Assembly: GCA_019634735.1 (NCBI GenBank)
Contig: JAHCAT010000004.1
Location: 124,001 to 188,000 of the forward strand
Origin: Lysobacterales bacterium
Lineage (GTDB): Bacteria; Pseudomonadota; Gammaproteobacteria; Xanthomonadales; UBA2363
Reading direction: 5' to 3'
Length of the DNA: 64,000 bases
Shown one piece after another: positions 29,244 to 38,111 of the stretch (position 1 is the first letter of the stretch; each line of letters opens with the position of its first letter). A model generated the notes under the pieces. It searched no databases. It was not told the DNA's origin and saw nothing but the letters and a program-made list of their open reading frames with translations. A program made the translations under genes and the position numbers.

Positions 29244-30041
29244 TCAGCGCAGCGGTGCCTCCGGCGTCGGGTCGTCGTCGGGCCCCAGCAGCCGCCATGC
29301 GCAGGACAGGGCGACCACGGTCACCGCGCCGGCCAGCGTGGCCAGCAAGGCCACGACCAAAGTCAGCGGCGCACTGCCGACCGCCTCGGTCAGTCGGCCA
29401 AGCACGTCCTCGAAAAGCCGCACAGCCACCGCCGGCAGGCACAGCCCCAAGGTCAGTCGCCATCCGTGGCCGTGCGTCAGGTGCCAGGATTCGCCGGGGT
29501 GGGTATCCCGGCCCAGCGCGGTTGCGGGCAGCACCAGGCTCAGGCGAATCAGAAGATGGATGATCAGGATCAGGGGCAGCCAGGCCAGCCACTCGAACAG
29601 CCGCGCCAGCTCCTCGGGATCCATGCCTGGAAACAGCGCCGGCACCACCAAGATGCCCAGCACCAGGACCGGTACAAAGGCCAGTGTGCCCGCCAGCACC
29701 AGGAAGACCGACCAGGCCAGGTACCACAGCACGCGACCGTCCAGACGCAACCCCCACAGCGACCGCACCGGCCCGCCGTCGCCCAGCACCACCCGGTGGC
29801 AGTTGGTCGCGAACAGCGCGATGCCGAGCCCCGCCGCTGCCACCAGCAGCCAGGCAAGGCCCTGTCGCCCCTCACCGGTCGCCCGCATGACCTGCCAGGC
29901 GAGACCAAGCTGCAGCAGGGCCGGAAGCACCAGCACCCGCAGCAGGTCGCCAGCATGGCGTTGCAACATGCGGGCGGTTTCCGCCCACAGCGCGATCACC
30001 GTGAAGGCAGGTCGTTGCGAGGTCTGCTGATGCTCCTGCAT
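29244..30041 (-). CDS. Hypothetical integral membrane protein
   Basis: 265 residues, not recognised. About six hydrophobic segments are visible, including LLRVLVLPALLQLGLAWQVM, LAWLLVAAAGLGIALFA, LVLAGTLAFVPVLVLGILVV, WLPLILIIHLLIRLSLVL and LTLVVALLATLAGAVTVVAL. The N-terminal QTSQRPAFTVIALWAETARM resembles soluble leaders of bacterial membrane proteins of unknown function. ATG at 30041 is used; a GTG at 30050 is possible. No operon partner: isolated by intergenic repeats on both sides. Confidence 0.7.
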   Translation of the reverse strand: MQEHQQTSQRPAFTVIALWAETARMLQRHAGDLLRVLVLPALLQLGLAWQVMRATGEGRQGLAWLLVAAAGLGIALFATNCHRVVLGDGGPVRSLWGLRLDGRVLWYLAWSVFLVLAGTLAFVPVLVLGILVVPALFPGMDPEELARLFEWLAWLPLILIIHLLIRLSLVLPATALGRDTHPGESWHLTHGHGWRLTLGLCLPAVAVRLFEDVLGRLTEAVGSAPLTLVVALLATLAGAVTVVALSCAWRLLGPDDDPTPEAPLR

Positions 30042-30236
30042 GGGCGCCACCGGATCATCATCGAGAGCATGAGGATATCTGCGGACGTGTTGACCGGTGT
30101 GGCCCCGGCCGCCGCCGTCGCTTCAAGCTGCGTGATTCGGGAGAGCGCGTGACGGGACCGGTGGGACCGCGCCACCACGCGCAGATCGGTGGCTGCAGTC
30201 GCGGCTTCGCGAACCCTTCCGGTGTAGAGCCCCTAC

Positions 30237-30391
30237 CAGCTTGTTGAAAAACGACCTTCCTGGTCGTTTTTCAAGTCGCCCGTCCGGCGCAGGTCCGGAC
30301 GGGCTCCTGTCGAATCAACTGCTTACGCACTTGCTTCGCCGAGCGGCCATCCATGGCCGCCGCCAGCAGGCTGTTTTTCAACAGCCTGCTA
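30237..30391 (+). mobile_element. MITE-like element, copy A
   Basis: About 155 bp with imperfect terminal inverted repeats: left end AGCTTGTTGAAAAACGACC, right end reading inward AGCAGGCTGTTGAAAAAC. Both ends form hairpins: TTGAAAAACGACC with GGTCGTTTTTCAA (30244-30274) and AGCAGGCTGTT with AACAGCCTGCT (30365-30390). A second copy lies at 45464-45610 in opposite orientation, roughly 85 % identical over the central 130 bp by eye. No ORF. The right end overlaps the phoD stop codon and may serve as its terminator. Confidence 0.75.
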
Positions 30392-31990
30392 GGCCGACCG
30401 GATGCCTCGAACGCCGTCCTCGATGACGAAGCGGGCCAGGGTCTCGACGGCATCATCGGTCTGCTTGACCGTGCGTGGCGAGCGCAGGCGGACCTCGGCA
30501 TCGCGCCCCAGGGTCAGCAGCGTGTAGCCACGCCGGTCGCCGCGCGCATAGTGCATGTGCGGATTGCGTGCCTGCATCGCCTGGTGGTGCTCGGCGGGCC
30601 AGCCCTGCGAGGACACCGAGGTGCCGCAGACCTCGGCGGCCAGCACGGGTGAGTCGCGCCACGGATCGCGGCGCACGTCGGTGATCTCCCAGGCATGGAT
30701 GTCGCCGCCCAGCACCACGGGGTTGCCCAGGCCTGGCCGCTCCAGCGCGGCCAACACCTTCTCCCGACTGGCGGGATAGCCATCCCAGGCGTCGGTCCAG
30801 ACCTGGCGCCCCGGCGCGTCCTCGCCGTCCACGGGGCTGAAGCGGGTCTGCTGGGCCAGCAGGTTCCAGCGGGCCCGGGAGACGGCCAGGCCCTGCAGCA
30901 ACCAGGCCTCCTGCTGTTCGCCGAGCAGGGTGCGCTGCGGATCGGCCAGTTCCGGGCATGCCTCGACGTCCACCGTCGTCGAACCGCCGCCCTTGAACGG
31001 GTCCGGGCAGGCCATGGCATCGCGGAACTGGCGGCTGTCCAGCACGAAGAAGCTGGCCAGCGAGCCCCAGTCGACGCGGGTGTGCACGGTCATCGAGCCG
31101 TCGGTGCGCGGGCGCATGCGGCGCGGCAGCGGCATGTGCTCCCAGTAGGCCTGCCAGGCGGCAGCGCGACGAAGCAGGAAGCGCGGGTCGCCATGTTCGG
31201 ACTCTGCGGCCGCCGGGTCGTTGTCGACTTCGTGGTCGTCCCAGGTCAGCAGCCAGGGCACCGCGGCATGGGCGCGCTGGAGGTCGGGATCGGTCTTGTA
31301 CTGCGCATGGCGGACCCGGTAGTCGCCGAGCGTGTAGCACTCGCCGCCCTGGTGTCTGCGCACCAGGTCGTCGCCCCAGGAGCTTTCGTAGATGTAGTCG
31401 CCCAGGAACACCACCAGGTCGGGATCGTCCTCGGCCAGGCCCCGCCAGGCATTGAAGAAACCCTGCTCGTAGTGCTGGCACGAGCCGGTCGCGAAGCGCA
31501 GCCGCCCTGGGCCGGCATCGGCCGCGGGCGCGCTGCGCGTGCGGCCCACCGGGCTGACCTCGCTGCCCGCGAGGAACCGGTAGAACCAGGGACGGTCTGG
31601 CGCAAGGCCGTCGACGTCGACGTGCACGCTGTGCGCCAGTTCGCCCACCGCCCGCACCCGCCCCTCGCGGGCGATGCGGGCGAAGCCCTCGTCATGGGCG
31701 ACCTGCCAGGTGACGGTGACCCACTCGTCGCGATGGATGCCGCCGTCACGGGCCAGTGGCGCGGGCGCCAGCCGCGTCCACAGGGTCATGCCGTCCGCCA
31801 CCGGGTAACCGGACGCCACGCCCAGGGTGAACGGGTACCCGACGAAGCGGGTGCGCTGGGTCTGCGCGCGCAGCGCGGGTGCGCCGACGAACCCCGCCAG
31901 GCCCAATGCGGCGGCGGAGCGCAGCAGGTCGCGGCGGCTCAGGCGACCGCTGCGGATCAGGCGGTCCAGGGCGTGCTGGCGGTCGGACAT
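30389..31990 (-). CDS. phoD: PhoD-like alkaline phosphatase/phosphodiesterase, Tat-exported
   Basis: 533 residues. Twin-arginine signal SRRDLL (about 18-23) with hydrophobic AAALGLAGFVGAPALRAQ. Mature part has the PhoD order: N-terminal Ig-like domain, then the metallophosphatase core with FATGSCQHYEQGF, VVFLGDYIYE, LLTWDDHEVDND, VLDSRQFRDA and VVLGGDIHAWEI. PhoD enzymes hydrolyse phosphate mono- and diesters in the periplasm or outside, using Ca2+ and Fe3+. ATG at 31990. The stop codon lies inside the MITE-like hairpin. Phosphate-starvation control is usual for the family, but no Pho box was identified. Confidence 0.93.
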   Translation of the reverse strand: MSDRQHALDRLIRSGRLSRRDLLRSAAALGLAGFVGAPALRAQTQRTRFVGYPFTLGVASGYPVADGMTLWTRLAPAPLARDGGIHRDEWVTVTWQVAHDEGFARIAREGRVRAVGELAHSVHVDVDGLAPDRPWFYRFLAGSEVSPVGRTRSAPAADAGPGRLRFATGSCQHYEQGFFNAWRGLAEDDPDLVVFLGDYIYESSWGDDLVRRHQGGECYTLGDYRVRHAQYKTDPDLQRAHAAVPWLLTWDDHEVDNDPAAAESEHGDPRFLLRRAAAWQAYWEHMPLPRRMRPRTDGSMTVHTRVDWGSLASFFVLDSRQFRDAMACPDPFKGGGSTTVDVEACPELADPQRTLLGEQQEAWLLQGLAVSRARWNLLAQQTRFSPVDGEDAPGRQVWTDAWDGYPASREKVLAALERPGLGNPVVLGGDIHAWEITDVRRDPWRDSPVLAAEVCGTSVSSQGWPAEHHQAMQARNPHMHYARGDRRGYTLLTLGRDAEVRLRSPRTVKQTDDAVETLARFVIEDGVRGIRSA

Positions 31991-32179
31991 CGCGGGTTCC
32001 GTGTCGGCGCCGGAACGGCCGGCAGACGACAGATGATGCCGCAGGTGCGCGTCGGGCGGATGACCACGACGTCCGGTCAGCCCGGGCTTCTCACCCGTGC
32101 GCGTGTGGCGAGGGCATCGAGATCGCCACGCGGGGGGAAGCCCCCCGGGCCGCCGCAGCGGTCCCGCACGCCATCCGGG

Positions 32180-33100
32180 TCAGGCCCGCATCAGGGTCGA
32201 CTTGCCGAACAGGCTTTCCACCAGGTCCACCGCAAGCCGCGCGGTCTGGTTGCGCTTGTCGTAGGCGGGATTGAGTTCGAAGATGTCCAGCGACCCCAGG
32301 CGGCCGGTGTCGGCGATCATCTCCATCACCAGCTGCGCCTCGCGGTAGTTGGGTCCGCCGCGCACGGTGGTGCCGACGCCGGGCGCGATCGAGGGGTCCA
32401 GGAAATCGACGTCGAAGCTGACGTGCAGGTGGGTGTCGGCATCCATTCCGTCGAGCGCCTCCTCCATCACCCGCTTCATGCCGACCTCGTCGATGTAGCG
32501 CATGTCGTAGATGTCCAGGCCGACCTCCTGCACCAGCCGCTTCTCGCCCGGATCGACCGATCGGATGCCGATCTGGCGGATCTGCGCCGGCTCCAGCGCC
32601 GGCACCTGGTGGCCGAGCTGCACCAGCGGCGCGGGCCCGTGCCCGCACAGGCAGGCGACCGGCATGCCGTGGACGTTGCCCGAGGGCGTGATCTGGCTGG
32701 TGTTGAAGTCGGCGTGGGCGTCCAGCCAGAGCACGCGCAGCTTCCGGCCGATCGCGCGGCAGTGGTCGGCGACCGCGGTGATCGAGCCGATCGCCAGGCA
32801 GTGGTCGCCACCCAGCACCACAGGCATGCGCAGCAGTTCCAGTTCCTGGCGCACCGCCGCCATCAGCGTCTGGTTCCAGGCGACCACCTCGGCAAGGTGC
32901 CGGTAGCCATCCACCGGCCCCTGCCAGGGATTGCCGGGGCCGGCCAGGTTGCCGCGATCCTCGACCTCCAGTCCGCGCCGGCGCAGGGCTTCGGCGAGCC
33001 CGGCGACGCGCAGCGCCTCAGGGCCCATCGATGCACCGCGATGGCCGGCGCCGACATCGGTGGGGGCGCCGATCAGGGACAGCGGCAGGGCGGGGGTCAT
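32180..33100 (-). CDS. rocF: Arginase (ureohydrolase family)
   Basis: 306 residues. Converts arginine to ornithine and urea with a di-manganese centre. All metal ligands are visible: GGDH (His100), DAHAD (Asp127, His129, Asp131) and SFDVD (Asp230, Asp232). The loop GNVHGMP and length favour arginase over agmatinase. ATG at 33100 with an upstream GGAG-containing stretch. Same strand as, but 64 nt downstream of, the Hpt gene. No urease genes in view. Confidence 0.93.
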   Translation of the reverse strand: MTPALPLSLIGAPTDVGAGHRGASMGPEALRVAGLAEALRRRGLEVEDRGNLAGPGNPWQGPVDGYRHLAEVVAWNQTLMAAVRQELELLRMPVVLGGDHCLAIGSITAVADHCRAIGRKLRVLWLDAHADFNTSQITPSGNVHGMPVACLCGHGPAPLVQLGHQVPALEPAQIRQIGIRSVDPGEKRLVQEVGLDIYDMRYIDEVGMKRVMEEALDGMDADTHLHVSFDVDFLDPSIAPGVGTTVRGGPNYREAQLVMEMIADTGRLGSLDIFELNPAYDKRNQTARLAVDLVESLFGKSTLMRA

Positions 33101-33164
33101 GGTCGGGCTCCTTCGCGGTGACCCGCCATTGTAAGGGGCGGGCTCCGCCGGCCCGTGCTGCCGT

Positions 33165-33506
33165 TCAGCCCGCCGGTGGCGAGGCCTCGGCGGCGGTCCT
33201 GCGCAGGCGTTCTACCAGTTCCAGAAAGGCCTGCGACATGCGCAGCGGCGGCTTGGCGCCGGGCCGCGGTCCGCTGCTGCCCCAGGCCGACAGCCACTGC
33301 TCCAGCAGGCGGGCCTGGGCGCCGATCTCCGCGTAGCCGTAGCTGCCCGCCGAGCCGGCCAGCTTGTGCAGGAGCTGGCGCAGCACCGGCACACGGTCGC
33401 GTGCCGGGGTGCTGGTCGGCAGCGGCCACAGCGATTCCAGCTCGGCGGCCTTGTCGGCCAGGCTGGCACGGTAGCGCTCGTGGAGCTGGTCGATCGCCTC
33501 GGACAT
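33165..33506 (-). CDS. Hpt (histidine phosphotransfer) domain protein
   Basis: 113 residues, a stand-alone Hpt module. The phospho-acceptor is His47 in QLLHKLAGSAGSYGYAEI, which matches the Hpt consensus HxLKG(S/A)A. The rest is helical (ASLADKAAELESLW; AFLELVERLRRT). It would shuttle phosphate between a hybrid histidine kinase and a response regulator; no such partners are adjacent. ATG at 33506; shorter than multi-domain Hpt proteins but normal for orphan ones. Confidence 0.88.
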   Translation of the reverse strand: MSEAIDQLHERYRASLADKAAELESLWPLPTSTPARDRVPVLRQLLHKLAGSAGSYGYAEIGAQARLLEQWLSAWGSSGPRPGAKPPLRMSQAFLELVERLRRTAAEASPPAG

Positions 33507-33770
33507 GGTCGGTGCGCCTGTCGGTCTGGATGCCCGTGCGATTGTCGCCGTATTCGCCCGCGACGCAAGCCGGCGCCCTGCCGGTTTGCAGAAGGCCGAC
33601 GGCACCGACGGTCTGCCGGCCGGTCGTCCGGCGCACGTGCGGACGGGTCCCGACATGCCGACTTCGCGCAGGGGTGCCCGATCGGGATGTGTGCCGGACC
33701 CGGGAAAACGACCGGCTTGCCCGCGCCGGCGCCGCTGGCGATCATGGCCGGCCGCCCTGGAGTTTCGCGC

Positions 33771-34697
33771 ATGCACGTTTTCCGACACCTGCTGGCGGCG
33801 CTTGCCGTGCTGACCGCCCCCGCCGTGGCCCAGGACGAGGCCGTGCCCGAGGCGGGCGATCCCGGCGCCGGGCTCGAGGCAGCCGATCCTGCTCCGTCGT
33901 TCGACGGCGTGCCGGACGCGGTGGCCGCGCTGCTCGCCGCAGAAGCGGCGTTCGGCGACGAAGTCGCCACTCGCGGCGTGCGCGACGGCTTCCTGCGCCA
34001 CCTGGCCGAGGAGGCCATCGTGTTCCGGCCGTTGCCGACGCCGGCGCGCGCCTGGTTCGCCGCCCAGGCCGAGCCGGACTTTCTTCTGCAGTGGACGCCC
34101 TGGTTCGTCGAACTGGCCGGCGCAGGGGACTTCGGCTACACGCTCGGCCAGTGGGCGTCCACCGCGCTGGATCCGGAGGCGCGCGCGGCGGGCTACGGCC
34201 ATTACCTGACGGTGTGGATCCGGCTTCCCGACGGGACCTGGAAGGTGCTTGCCGACCATGGCATCGGGGGACTCGCGCAGTCCTCCGGCGAACCGGCGAG
34301 CGTGCAGGTCAGGGGCGAGGATCGTTCGATGGCCGCGGAGGGAAGCTGGCTGATGAACACCCGCTGGGTGGCCCTGCACGAGGCCTCCCTGCGCCTGGCC
34401 GGCAGTCAGGCCCAGCAGCAGCCGGTCCCATCCTCCTGGCTGGCCCAGGACCTGATCGTCCTGCGTCCTGGACGCGGGCCGGTCAGCGGCCACGAGGCGA
34501 CCCGCCTGGTGGTCACCGACCGCCACGGCGGCACCGAGCCGATGACCACCCTGATGGCGGCCAGCGGCGACCTCGGACTGAGCCTGGGCGGCGAGGCCGG
34601 GGTCGGCGCCTGGCTGCGGATCTGGCGGCACCTGGACGACCGCGGCTGGATCCTGGCGGTGGACGTCGCGACGCCGGTGCCACCGGCGGCACCATGA
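33771..34697 (+). CDS. Exported protein with SnoaL/DUF4440-like domain
   Basis: 308 residues. Signal peptide MHVFRHLLAALAVLTAPAVA. Residues about 45-160 look like a nuclear-transport-factor-2 fold (VAALLAAEAAFGDEVATRG, HLAEEAIVFRP, WASTALDPEARAAGYGHYL, WIRLPDGTWKVLADHG), with a second, similar half after residue 190. Function unknown. ATG at 33771. Its stop overlaps the start of mtgA by ATGA, so translation of the two is coupled, suggesting a cell-envelope role. Confidence 0.72.
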   Translation: MHVFRHLLAALAVLTAPAVAQDEAVPEAGDPGAGLEAADPAPSFDGVPDAVAALLAAEAAFGDEVATRGVRDGFLRHLAEEAIVFRPLPTPARAWFAAQAEPDFLLQWTPWFVELAGAGDFGYTLGQWASTALDPEARAAGYGHYLTVWIRLPDGTWKVLADHGIGGLAQSSGEPASVQVRGEDRSMAAEGSWLMNTRWVALHEASLRLAGSQAQQQPVPSSWLAQDLIVLRPGRGPVSGHEATRLVVTDRHGGTEPMTTLMAASGDLGLSLGGEAGVGAWLRIWRHLDDRGWILAVDVATPVPPAAP

Positions 34698-35473
34698 TCG
34701 CCGGCACCCGGGCGTCACGTCGGCGGTCCGGGCGCAAAGGTGCCCGACAGCGCAGCTGGCCGCGCCGGGTGCTGCGCGGACTGGCCTGGCTGCTGCTGGC
34801 CTGGGTGGCGCTGAGCGCGACCCTCGTCCTGCTGTTGCGCTTCGTCGATCCGCCGCTGTCCAGCTTCATGCTGCAGCGTGTGGTGGAGGCCCGTTGGCGC
34901 GGCGAGTCCGGTTTCGCCCTGGCGCACCGCAACGTGCCGCTGGAACGCGTTTCGCCTGCCCTTCGTCTGGCGGTGGTGGCTTCCGAGGACCAGAAGTTTC
35001 CAGAGCACCGCGGCTTCGATCTCGCCGCACTGCGCGTGGTGGCGGCCGAGCACCTGGCCGGCCAGGGCCGGCGCGGCGCCAGCACGATCAGCCAGCAGAC
35101 CGCCAAGAACCTGTTCCTGTGGCCTGGCCGGAGCTGGCTGCGCAAGGGTATGGAAGCCTGGTTCACCGTGCTGATCGAGGCGACCTGGCCGAAAAAGCGC
35201 ATCCTCGAGGTGTACCTCAACATCGCGCAATTCGGCCCCGACCTGTTCGGTGCCGAAGCGGCGGCCCAGGCGTTCTTCGGCAAGCCCGCGTCGGCCCTGA
35301 CGCCCGCCGAGGCGGCGCGCATGGCCGCCGTGCTGCCGGCCCCCAACCGCCGCCGCGTCGAGCCGCCGAGCCCGGTGGTCGCCAGCCGCGCCGCCTGGAT
35401 CGAAACGCAGATGCGGGCGCTGGGCGGTCCGGCCTATCTTTCGGGAATCGGTGCGGAGGGCGAGGGGCGGTGA
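34694..35473 (+). CDS. mtgA: Monofunctional biosynthetic peptidoglycan transglycosylase
   Basis: 259 residues. Type II membrane protein: basic N-terminus, span LAWLLLAWVALSATLVLLLRF, then a GT51 domain with the catalytic motif ASEDQKFPEHRGFD (Glu98), GASTISQQTAKNLFLWPGR, KKRILEVYLNIAQFG and LTPAEAARMAAVLPAPNRR. It polymerises lipid II into glycan strands without a transpeptidase domain. Start codon overlaps the upstream stop (ATGA). Confidence 0.95.
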   Translation: MIAGTRASRRRSGRKGARQRSWPRRVLRGLAWLLLAWVALSATLVLLLRFVDPPLSSFMLQRVVEARWRGESGFALAHRNVPLERVSPALRLAVVASEDQKFPEHRGFDLAALRVVAAEHLAGQGRRGASTISQQTAKNLFLWPGRSWLRKGMEAWFTVLIEATWPKKRILEVYLNIAQFGPDLFGAEAAAQAFFGKPASALTPAEAARMAAVLPAPNRRRVEPPSPVVASRAAWIETQMRALGGPAYLSGIGAEGEGR

Positions 35474-35483
35474 GATTTGGGGT

Positions 35484-35602
35484 GGGGACCGGGGACCGGG
35501 GAGCAGGGAGCAGGGAGCAGGGAGCAGGGAGCAGGGAGCAGGGAGCAGGGAGCAAGGAGCAAGGAGCAAGGAGCAAGGAGCAGGGAGCAGGGAGCAGGGA
35601 GG
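35484..35602 (+). repeat. Heptamer tandem array, unit GGGAGCA
   Basis: About 17 units of 7 bp: two GGGGACC, then GGGAGCA repeats with a middle block of AGGAGCA variants. It starts ten bases after the mtgA stop and is G-rich on the mtgA mRNA strand. Confidence 0.95.
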
Positions 35603-35721
35603 CGAGAACGCAAAAAGCAAGGGACAGGGGTGAGGAGGCGAACGGGATCGGGTCACGCCCATGGGCGGGTGCGGCCTGGCCTGTCTACGCAGGGGCGTGT
35701 TGCCTGGCAGTCCTTGCTGCT

Positions 35722-35780
35722 TGCGACGGCACCGCACTTCTCCCCTCCCCCGCGGGCGGGGGAGGGGCGGGGGAGAGGGC
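35722..35780 (+). repeat. CT-rich palindromic hairpin element, copy 2
   Basis: GCGACGGCACCGCACTTCTC then CCCTCCCCCG, loop, CGGGGGAGGGG and GGGGGAGAGGGC. Its first 30 bases are identical to the copy at 59640. Confidence 0.9.
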
Positions 35781-35786
35781 AGTCGG

Positions 35787-36866
35787 TCAGCGCAGGTCGC
35801 CGCCCGCCGGCCACCAGCGCCGTCGCAGCCACAGCGCGACGCTGACCAGGGCGATCAGCACCGGCACTTCGACCAGCGGTCCGATCACGGTCGCGAAGGC
35901 GATCGGCGAGGCCAGCCCGAAGGCGGCGATGGCGACCGCGATCGCCAGTTCGAAGTTGTTGCTGGCCGCCGTGAACGACAGCGCCGTGGTCCGTGGATAG
36001 TCGGTGCCGAGCCGCCGCGACAGCCAGAAGCTGACCAGGAACATCAGCACGAAGTACAGCGCCAGCGGCACGGCGATGCGCAGCGCGTCCAGCGGCAGCG
36101 CGAGCACGCTGGCGCCCTTCAGCGCGAACATCGCGGCGATGGTGAACAGCAGCGCCAGCAGGGTGATCGGCGCGCTACGCGCGATGAACACCTCCCGGTA
36201 CCAGCGCTCGCCCTTGCGCGGCAGCAGCCAGCGCCGGGTCAGGAAGCCGGCCGCGAACGGAATGCCCAGGTAGATCGCCACCGCCTGCACGAGGGTCGCG
36301 AATGGCACATCGACGGCGAACCCGGTCAGGCCCAGCCAGCCCGGCAGCACGACCATGAACAGCCAGGCGTAGAAGGGGAAGAACAGGAGCTGGAACACGC
36401 TGTTGAAGGCGACCAGTCCGGCGACGTAGTCGTTGTCGCCCCCGGCCAGCTGGTTCCAGACGATCACCATGGCGATGCAGCGCGCCAGTCCGATCAGGAT
36501 CACGCCGGCCATGTACTCGGGCGCATCGTGCAGGAACGCGACCGCCAGCACGAACATCAGCACCGGCCCGATCAGCCAGTTCTGCACCAGCGACAGCAGC
36601 AGCACGCGGCGGTCGGAGAACACCCGGGGCAGCGACTCGTAGCGCACCCGCGCCAGTGGCGGATACATCATCAGCACCAGGCCGATGGCGATCGGCAGGC
36701 TGGTGCCGCCGACACTGAGCGCGTCCAGCGCCGCCGGCACGCCGGGCCAGAGCGTTCCCACGGCAGTTCCAAGGGCCATCGCCGCGAAGATCCAGGCGGT
36801 CAGCCAGCGGTCGAGGAAGCCCAGGCGGGGCGCCGGGCGTGGGCCGGTGGTGGTGGTGGCGTCCAT
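35787..36866 (-). CDS. acr3: ACR3-family arsenite efflux transporter
   Basis: 359 residues, ten predicted membrane spans. ACR3 signature [21 protein letters not shown] with the conserved cysteine in the fourth span, and [18 protein letters not shown] near the C-terminal spans. Exports arsenite using the proton motive force. ATG at 36866, 13 nt downstream of arsC, so it is the last gene of arsR-arsC-acr3 and is expected to be induced by As(III) through ArsR. Confidence 0.95.
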   Translation of the reverse strand: MDATTTTGPRPAPRLGFLDRWLTAWIFAAMALGTAVGTLWPGVPAALDALSVGGTSLPIAIGLVLMMYPPLARVRYESLPRVFSDRRVLLLSLVQNWLIGPVLMFVLAVAFLHDAPEYMAGVILIGLARCIAMVIVWNQLAGGDNDYVAGLVAFNSVFQLLFFPFYAWLFMVVLPGWLGLTGFAVDVPFATLVQAVAIYLGIPFAAGFLTRRWLLPRKGERWYREVFIARSAPITLLALLFTIAAMFALKGASVLALPLDALRIAVPLALYFVLMFLVSFWLSRRLGTDYPRTTALSFTAASNNFELAIAVAIAAFGLASPIAFATVIGPLVEVPVLIALVSVALWLRRRWWPAGGDLR

Positions 36867-36879
36867 GCGCAGGCTCCGG

Positions 36880-37266
36880 TCAGAGTCGGCGCAGCAGGTC
36901 GTCGACCCGGCGGCCGATCTCGTCGCGAACGAGCCGGTAGCCGTCCTCACCCAGGTCGCGCGGGTCGGGCAGGGCCCAGTCCTCGCGGATCCGTGCCGGG
37001 ATCCACGGGCAGCGATCGCCGCAGCCCATGGTGACCACGGCATCGAAGTCGACATCGCGAAACTCCTCCAGCGACTTGCTGCGCTGGCCGGCCAGGTCGA
37101 TGCCGAGCTCGGCCATGTGGGCGATGGCCTTCGGGTTGACCTGGCCGGACGGCGCCGAGCCGGCGCTGTCGGCGCGCAGCGCAGCGCCGCCACGGTGGCG
37201 GGCAAAGGCCTCGGCCATCTGGCTGCGGTTGGAATTCTCGACGCAGACGAACAGCACGCGTTTCAT
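36880..37266 (-). CDS. arsC: Arsenate reductase, low-molecular-weight phosphatase type
   Basis: 128 residues. P-loop [15 protein letters not shown] with nucleophile Cys8 and Arg14; the exchange-pair region follows near [11 protein letters not shown] (two cysteines), as in thioredoxin-coupled ArsC. Reduces arsenate to arsenite for export by Acr3. ATG at 37266 overlaps the arsR stop (ATGA). Confidence 0.94.
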   Translation of the reverse strand: MKRVLFVCVENSNRSQMAEAFARHRGGAALRADSAGSAPSGQVNPKAIAHMAELGIDLAGQRSKSLEEFRDVDFDAVVTMGCGDRCPWIPARIREDWALPDPRDLGEDGYRLVRDEIGRRVDDLLRRL

Positions 37267-37604
37267 GATTGGACGATTTCCGTGGCAGGGGTCGGGCAGG
37301 GTGCGGGCTGGCCGCAATCGGCGCCGGCGCAGCAGTTCTCGGTGAGGTAGGCGAGCAGGGCGTTCATGCGCAGAAAGTGCGCCGTGCAGGTGATGCTGCG
37401 CCCCACGCGCCGGTCCACCACCAGGCCTGCGCTGCGCAGTACGTTCAGATGGTTGCTGAGGGTCGCGGGCGGCAGACCCAGGCGCGTTTTCAGATCGCCC
37501 ACCTGCAAGCCTGCGGGGCCGGCCTGGACCAGGAGCCGGAAGATCGCCAGTCGGGAGGGCTGGCCCAGGGCGCTGAGCAGGACGAGGGCATCGGTTGATT
37601 TCAT
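37263..37604 (-). CDS. arsR: ArsR-type metalloregulatory repressor
   Basis: 113 residues. Winged helix-turn-helix: LVLLSALGQPSRLAIFRLLV, VGDLKTRLGLPPATLSNHLNVLRSAGLV. It lacks the ELCVC As(III) motif of E. coli ArsR in the DNA-binding helix; instead the C-terminus has a cysteine cluster (NCCAGADC, then PC) that could bind As(III), as in ArsR proteins with C-terminal sites. First gene of the operon; translationally coupled to arsC. Confidence 0.92.
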   Translation of the reverse strand: MKSTDALVLLSALGQPSRLAIFRLLVQAGPAGLQVGDLKTRLGLPPATLSNHLNVLRSAGLVVDRRVGRSITCTAHFLRMNALLAYLTENCCAGADCGQPAPCPTPATEIVQS

Positions 37605-37613
37605 GATTCCGGG

Positions 37614-37642
37614 AGTATGGAAGTATTGGGTTGCGAGTTCAA
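37614..37642 (-). promoter_or_regulatory. Promoter/operator of the ars operon
   Basis: On the minus strand TTGAAC, a 17-nt spacer, and CATACT form a good -35/-10 pair ending ten bases before the arsR ATG. The direct repeat AGTAT-GGA-AGTAT over the -10 is a candidate ArsR site. The short leader leaves little room for a ribosome site. Confidence 0.6.
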
Positions 37643-37714
37643 CTGAGCAGGGAGAAGGGGCGGGGAGCAGGGCGCAGCTCGCAGGATGCGCGGTCGGTCT
37701 ACGCGCTGTTGGTG

Positions 37715-37770
37715 GGGCCCTCTCCCCCGCCCCTCCCCCGCGTCGCGGGGGAGGGGAGAAGTGCGGTGCC
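37715..37770 (-). repeat. CT-rich palindromic hairpin element, copy 3 (inverted)
   Basis: GGCCCTCTCCCCCGCCCC then TCCCCCG, loop, CGGGGGAGGGGAGAAGTGCGG. Same element as copies 1, 2 and 5 in reverse orientation, abutting the heptamer array. Confidence 0.9.
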
Positions 37771-37783
37771 GCCGCCCGCCCGG

Positions 37784-37905
37784 GACTCGGGACTCGGGAC
37801 TCGGGATTCGGGATTCGGGATTCGGGATTCGGGATTCGGGATTCGGGACTCAGGATTCGGGATTCGGGATTCGGGATTCGGGATTCGGGATTCGGGATTC
37901 GGGTC
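37784..37905 (+). repeat. Heptamer tandem array, units GGGACTC and GGGATTC
   Basis: About 17 units of 7 bp; the first three are GGGACTC, most others GGGATTC with one GGGACTCA interruption. G-rich on the plus strand, i.e. in the leader of the downstream glycosyltransferase gene. Confidence 0.95.
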
Positions 37906-37952
37906 GGGGCGCGCCAGAAGAGAGTGTGGGCTTGGGAGCCAGGGCGTGGTGG

Positions 37953-37998
37953 GCTCCCCTCTCCCGCGGCGCGGGAGAGGGGCTGGGGGAGAGGGCCG
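37953..37998 (+). repeat. CT-rich palindromic hairpin element, copy 4 (variant)
   Basis: CTCCCCTCTCCCGCGGCGCG then GGAGAGGGG and CTGGGGGAGAGGGCC. Shorter stem (CCCCTCTCCCGC with its complement) but the same 3' block GGGGGAGAGGGCC. Confidence 0.8.
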
Positions 37999-38111
37999 TC
38001 GGGGCGAGGCCGGTCGCCAGGGCAGCAGACCGGAAGGTCGGCAAGGCGCGCGCGCCCGCAGGATCGTCGCCAGCGCGGTTGTTCCCACGTTCCGGGCTAC
38101 CATCCGCGGCC

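Larger units (their letters stand above)
35474..35786. other. Intergenic region carrying heptamer array and hairpin element
   Basis: 313 nt between mtgA and acr3 (convergent). Contents are the heptamer array (35484-35602), about 120 nt of plain sequence, and the CT-rich hairpin copy 2 ending six bases from the acr3 stop. No gene. Confidence 0.8.
37605..38111. other. Intergenic region carrying two hairpin elements and a heptamer array
   Basis: 507 nt between divergent arsR and the glycosyltransferase gene. Apart from the ars promoter it is occupied by hairpin copy 3, the heptamer array and hairpin copy 4 in direct succession, leaving about 110 nt of plain sequence before the glycosyltransferase. 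No gene. Confidence 0.8.

Noticed and set aside
33610..33655. Third copy of the MITE-like element
   Set aside because: Only about 30 bases of the GC-rich core match and both terminal repeats are missing; could be chance in this base composition.
37784..37905. Possible CRISPR array
   Set aside because: Seven-base units without spacers and no cas genes; it is a microsatellite-like array.
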